Shown here piece by piece: positions 13,469 to 16,414 of a DNA stretch of 16,414 nucleotides. A program made the translations under genes and the position numbers. Below the pieces are notes generated by a model. The model was given only the letters and a program-made list of their open reading frames with translations, had not been told where the DNA came from and did no database searches. The stretch comes from Streptosporangiaceae bacterium. GTDB lineage: Bacteria > Actinomycetota > Actinomycetes > Streptosporangiales > Streptosporangiaceae. The stretch spans positions 1 to 16,414 of the forward strand of contig JASHOI010000487.1 in assembly GCA_030041195.1 (NCBI GenBank). Direction: 5' to 3'. The number at the start of each line of letters is the position of its first letter. The first letter of the stretch is position 1.

Positions 13469-14164
13469 ATGGCCAACCTGCTGTACGTAAGCGATGTCTC
13501 GCCCTACCGGCCGGACCCCGCTTCCGGCGCCGGGGTCATGGCCGGGGTCCACCAGTCGCTAGGTTCTGCCGCGACCGCGCTGGCCGAGATCGCGGGCCTC
13601 AACGGCCTCGGTTTCCGGCACGCCACGCGGGCGGCGGACGTCACCGCGGGCGATCTGGCGGCTGCCCGGCTCCTGGTGCTGTTCACGATCGGCGAGACGC
13701 CCTGGAACGTGCAGCAGCGCGCGACGATCGAGCAGCGTGCCGCCGCGGGCAGCCTCGGGATCGTCGGGCTGCACGCCGCCACGGATGCGGCCTACGGGTG
13801 GCCCGCGATCGGCAATCTGCTCGGCGGGCGGTTCAACGGTCACCCGATCACCGGCGACCTGCCGATCACCGTTGTCGATGCTGATCACCCGGCAACGGCT
13901 CACCTGCGCTCGCCCTGGCGGTTCAGGGATGAGCTCTACCTGTTCCGTGAGCTGGTACCCGACGCCAGGGTGCTGCTGGCGGTCGAGTTCGGCGGGACCA
14001 GCGTTGGCCGGCTGCCGCTGGCCTGGTGCGTTGAGCGCCCGCCGATGCGCAGCTTCTACACCGCGCTCGGGCACTTCGTCGCCGCCTACGAGGACGCCGA
14101 CTACCTGCAGCACGTCCGCGGCGGCATCGAATGGGTGCTCGGCGGTATGTCCGCAGACCTGTAG
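13469..14164 (+). CDS. ThuA-domain protein, second copy
   Basis: 231 residues from ATG 13469, with GGAG 8 bases upstream and a 1-base gap to the preceding ThuA gene. It has the same fold markers in diverged form: GIVGLHAATD (97-106) where copy one has GLVGWHGG, WRFRDELYLFR (150-160) for the acidic segment, and PLAWCVERPPMRSFYTALGH (183-202), the usual ThuA C-terminal signature. The first 60 residues match poorly and lack the clear first strand with its GGYPGH turn, so the two copies are not interchangeable. The frame stays open to 13256 upstream, but that lies inside copy one. It probably works with copy one on an oxidised sugar, by association only. Confidence 0.82.
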   Translation: MANLLYVSDVSPYRPDPASGAGVMAGVHQSLGSAATALAEIAGLNGLGFRHATRAADVTAGDLAAARLLVLFTIGETPWNVQQRATIEQRAAAGSLGIVGLHAATDAAYGWPAIGNLLGGRFNGHPITGDLPITVVDADHPATAHLRSPWRFRDELYLFRELVPDARVLLAVEFGGTSVGRLPLAWCVERPPMRSFYTALGHFVAAYEDADYLQHVRGGIEWVLGGMSADL

Positions 14165-14206
14165 TTTGGCGGCCATGGGCCCTGGTTGCCGAACGGCCGC
14201 AGCGGG

Positions 14207-15538
14207 ATGAGGTCGGCCGCGAGCGCACCGCCAACAGTCGGACGGGATCACGGCCTCACGTCGCTGCGGCCGTTTCGGCATCGCAGCTTCACGCTGCTGT
14301 GGACCGCGGGGCTGATCTCCACCGTCGGTTCCTGGATGCAGACCGTCGCGGTCGGCGCGCTGGTGATCTCCGACACCGGCAGCGCGACCTGGGCGGTCCT
14401 GGTGGCGGCCGGCGGCTTCCTGCCGATCGGGCTGCTCTCCCCCATCGGCGGCGCGCTCGCCGACCGGCTGCCGCGCCGCCCGGTGCTGGCGATCGGGAAC
14501 CTGGCCGCCGCGGCCACCGCGGCGCTGATCGCGATCCTGGTGGCCGGGGGCCGGGACAACCCCGGCGCGCTGGTCGCGCTGGTCACGCTGCAGGGCTCGG
14601 CTTCCGCCCTGATCGGGCCGTTCCAGCAGGCTATCCTGCCCGACCTGGTGCCGCACGAGGAGTTCCTCGCGGCCACCTCACTGAACTCGGCCGAGTGGAA
14701 CCTCGGCCGCATCGTCGGGCCGGCGCTGGCCGGCGTTACCGTGGCCGCGTTCGGGTACCCGGTCGCGTTCGTGGCGAACGCGGTGTCGTTCCTCGCGGTG
14801 GTCATGGCGCTCGCGTTCGTCAGGTTCGGCCCGCCCAGCGGGATGCGAACCAGCCTGCTTCTCTCGCTCAGGGAGGGATTCGCCGCGGCCAGGCGGGAGC
14901 CGTCGTGCTGGGCGGCCATCGTCACGATCGCGGTGGTCGCGCTGCTCGCCTCGCCGTTCATCGCGCTGGTCCCGGTGATGGCGCACCACCTGACGCACGG
15001 CGGAGCGCGCGCGGTGGCGCAGACAACGGCGCTGCTCACCACCGCCCAGGGCGCCGGTGCGGTGCTCGGCGCGCTCTGCCTCACGCCGCTGGCAGCCCGT
15101 TTCGGCCGCGGCCGGCTGCTGGCCTGGAACCTGGCCGTGCTGCCGGCCGCGCTCGTTGGCTACGCCGCCGCGCAGACCCGGTGGCAGGGCGTCATCCTGC
15201 TGTTCGTCGTGGGCCTGGTCTACATCGGGGTGCTGTCCGGGCTCACCACGCTGGTGCAGCTACGCGCTCCGCCGGCCTACCGCGGCCGGGTGCTCAGTTT
15301 CTTCCTGGTCGCGCTCGGCGTCGCCTACCCGATCGGCTCGCTCGCGCAGGGGCCGGTCATCGACTGGATCGGGCTCGGCTGGACCACCGGGGGGACGGCG
15401 GTGCTGCTCGCTCTGATCATGGCCGCCGCGGCGCTGCGCGGCCCGCGCTTTGTGCGGGCGATCATCGACGGGATGAACGCCGATCACCCCGAGTTCCTGG
15501 AACGCGGCGCTCCCCCGGACTCGCGGCGCGTCAGCTGA
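14207..15538 (+). CDS. Major facilitator superfamily permease (EntS/MFS_3-like)
   Basis: 443 residues from ATG 14207; the ribosome site is weak (AGCGGG only). TTG 14186 is an alternative, and a nearby ATG at 14175 is out of frame. TSLRPFRHRSFTLLWTAGLI, followed by STVGSWMQ, is the standard start of the EntS-like export subgroup. GGALADRLPRRPVL is the loop 2-3 signature, and NSAEWNLGRIVGPALAG marks the fourth to fifth helix. About 12 hydrophobic segments are seen. The second half carries AARFGRGRLLAWNL and APPAYRGRVLSFF. It begins 42 bases after the second ThuA gene and could be cotranscribed, but the substrate is unknown. Many members export small metabolites or drugs, so a link to the sugar system is unproven. 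Confidence 0.88.
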   Translation: MRSAASAPPTVGRDHGLTSLRPFRHRSFTLLWTAGLISTVGSWMQTVAVGALVISDTGSATWAVLVAAGGFLPIGLLSPIGGALADRLPRRPVLAIGNLAAAATAALIAILVAGGRDNPGALVALVTLQGSASALIGPFQQAILPDLVPHEEFLAATSLNSAEWNLGRIVGPALAGVTVAAFGYPVAFVANAVSFLAVVMALAFVRFGPPSGMRTSLLLSLREGFAAARREPSCWAAIVTIAVVALLASPFIALVPVMAHHLTHGGARAVAQTTALLTTAQGAGAVLGALCLTPLAARFGRGRLLAWNLAVLPAALVGYAAAQTRWQGVILLFVVGLVYIGVLSGLTTLVQLRAPPAYRGRVLSFFLVALGVAYPIGSLAQGPVIDWIGLGWTTGGTAVLLALIMAAAALRGPRFVRAIIDGMNADHPEFLERGAPPDSRRVS

Positions 15539-15539
15539 C
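15530..15539. other. Palindromic shared stop of two convergent genes
   Basis: GTCAGCTGAC is its own reverse complement. Read rightward it ends the MFS gene as Val-Ser-stop; read leftward it ends the PH-domain gene as Val-Ser-stop. The coding regions overlap tail to tail by 8 bases (15531-15538), leaving no room for a conventional terminator. Confidence 0.9.
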
Positions 15540-16414
15540 TAGGCCGCGCGACCGTGCGGCGCGGGCGAGGTCGGGCAGCCGGGCGAGGAGTTCGTCGGCC
15601 TCGGCGACACCGCGGTCCTGCACGCTGGCGGTCACCCGCCGCCCGGCAACGTCGAGCCGGACCGTGGCGAGCCGAAGCCGGCGCTGCCACGGGCCCTGAA
15701 CCCACCGGATGCTCTGCACCTTCTCCAGCGGGACCCAGGTGGTCTTCCGGCAGATCCGGCCGCGCGAGGCCACCAGGTAGCGGTCGTCGCCTCCCCACGC
15801 GAGGAAGTGGTACGACAGCGGGGCCTTCCAGCGCACCGTGGCGGGCGCGCGGTGGGTGGGCCGGGGCGGCGTGGCCAGCAACTCGCCGAGCATCCGGTCC
15901 GCGTCGGCGCGCGAGCCGACCGGAATCAGCGCGCGCAGGCGCTGCCCCTCGGAACGGTTCTCCCGGCGCTGCCGCGGCCCGGCGACGTCCACCTCGAGCC
16001 GACACCACCCGAGCGGCCGCCAGAACAGCGGCTCGACCATGCGCACGGCCTGCACCCGCCCCGGCCGGATGGTCTCGGTGGCGGTCTGCACCAGGCCGGA
16101 CCGCAGCCGCAGCCCGTCCGGTGCCTCGGCCACCACGGTCCCGAACTCGGTGTTGAACTGCCGCCAGACGCCGGTCACGATCCCGAAGCCGAAGACCAGG
16201 AACGGCACGATCACACCCGGCTTGCCGGTCAGCGCGATGACCAGGATCACCACCGCGATCGCCGCGCCCGCGTACGCGCCGCTCCGGCTCAGGATGATGG
16301 CCCCGGCCAGGCGCTCGGACTGAACGCGGAACAGCACCCGCTCCGGGCGGGGCGGCGTGAGAGGGCCGGCTGGGCTCGCGGCACCGGCCGGGCCAGCGGC
16401 ACCGGCCTGGCCCG
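15531..16414 (-). CDS. Bacterial PH-domain (bPH_2, DUF304) membrane protein, YdbT-like, 5' end outside window
   Basis: 293 codons are visible and the frame is open to the window edge. A GTG at 16337 could start it, but the repeat-rich upstream peptide and the family's usual two or three PH domains suggest the start is beyond the window. In order: a Gly/Ala/Pro linker, two membrane segments (GAYAGAAIAVVILVIALTG; VIVPFLVFGFGIVTGV), then a PH domain (GTVVAEAPDGLRLRSGLVQT, a WRPLGWCRLEVDVAG end) and a second PH domain (LSYHFLAWGGDDRYLVASRG, VPLEKVQSIRWVQGPWQRRL). YdbT-like proteins are integral membrane proteins of poorly known role, linked to envelope stress and resistance in Bacillus. It is unrelated to the sugar cluster and converges on the MFS gene. 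Confidence 0.82.
   Translation of the reverse strand, partial: GQAGAAGPAGAASPAGPLTPPRPERVLFRVQSERLAGAIILSRSGAYAGAAIAVVILVIALTGKPGVIVPFLVFGFGIVTGVWRQFNTEFGTVVAEAPDGLRLRSGLVQTATETIRPGRVQAVRMVEPLFWRPLGWCRLEVDVAGPRQRRENRSEGQRLRALIPVGSRADADRMLGELLATPPRPTHRAPATVRWKAPLSYHFLAWGGDDRYLVASRGRICRKTTWVPLEKVQSIRWVQGPWQRRLRLATVRLDVAGRRVTASVQDRGVAEADELLARLPDLARAARSRGLVS
16378..16413. repeat. Two 18-bp tandem repeats encoding a Gly/Ala/Pro linker
   Basis: GCGGCACCGGCCGGGCCA (16378-16395) is followed by a near-identical 18-mer (16396-16413). In the leftward frame they encode GQAGAA and GPAGAA hexapeptides, with a partial SPAG following. This is a low-complexity linker of the PH-domain protein, and the array may continue beyond the window. 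Confidence 0.7.

Noticed and set aside
14131..15699. A 522-codon rightward open frame overlapping the MFS and PH-domain genes.
   Set aside because: The peptide is Arg/Ala/Gly-rich without hydrophobic segments. The frame starting at 14207 gives a clean MFS protein.

Overview
The window is high-GC DNA with GTG starts, short or overlapping gene junctions, a DUF222/HNH-type gene at the left edge and a YdbT-like PH-domain membrane protein at the right edge. This points to an actinomycete (Actinomycetota). I cannot place it to genus from the sequence alone. No rRNA, tRNA, CRISPR, transposase or integrase is visible.

Layout. Positions 1-127 hold the 5' end of a leftward DUF222-type gene. Positions 128-399 are an AT-richer divergent control region with a good sigma-70-like promoter (TTGACA-16-TACGAT) and a TGAACA/TGTTCG-type operator over the predicted transcription start. 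From 400 to 10638 nine rightward genes form one apparent operon: a Gfo/Idh/MocA oxidoreductase, a class II (fuculose-phosphate-type) aldolase, an FGGY sugar kinase, a D-2-hydroxyacid dehydrogenase, a GH4 NAD/Mn-type glycosidase, two MalF/MalG-type permeases, a MalK/UgpC-type ATPase and a lipoprotein sugar-binding protein. A strong hairpin (10646-10678) follows, then a SorC-family regulator (10736-11728), the natural candidate to bind the operator at 341-377.

Positions 11741-12250 encode, leftward, a ureidoglycolate-lyase-fold (AllA-like) protein. It diverges from a rightward set: a single-domain cupin (12356-12739) and two tandem ThuA-domain proteins (12793-14164). An MFS permease (14207-15538) follows, converging on a leftward bacterial-PH-domain membrane protein (15531-16414, truncated by the window edge). 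These last two genes share a 10-bp palindrome that encodes Val-Ser-stop in both.

How the genes may work together (inference). An unphosphorylated glycoside is bound by the lipoprotein and imported by the ABC system with its own ATPase. It is cleaved or redox-processed in the cytoplasm by the GH4 and MocA-type enzymes. A released ketose is phosphorylated by the FGGY kinase and split by the class II aldolase to DHAP plus an aldehyde, with the D-2-hydroxyacid dehydrogenase acting on a downstream 2-oxo/2-hydroxy acid. The SorC protein probably senses a phosphorylated intermediate. The ThuA pair, cupin and AllA-like protein look like an accessory module for oxidised (keto-) sugars. The substrate cannot be named from sequence. 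The set has no sugar isomerase, and the GH4 has an unusual Cys-Ser-Cys-Ser stretch at its metal/specificity motif, so a non-standard substrate is plausible.
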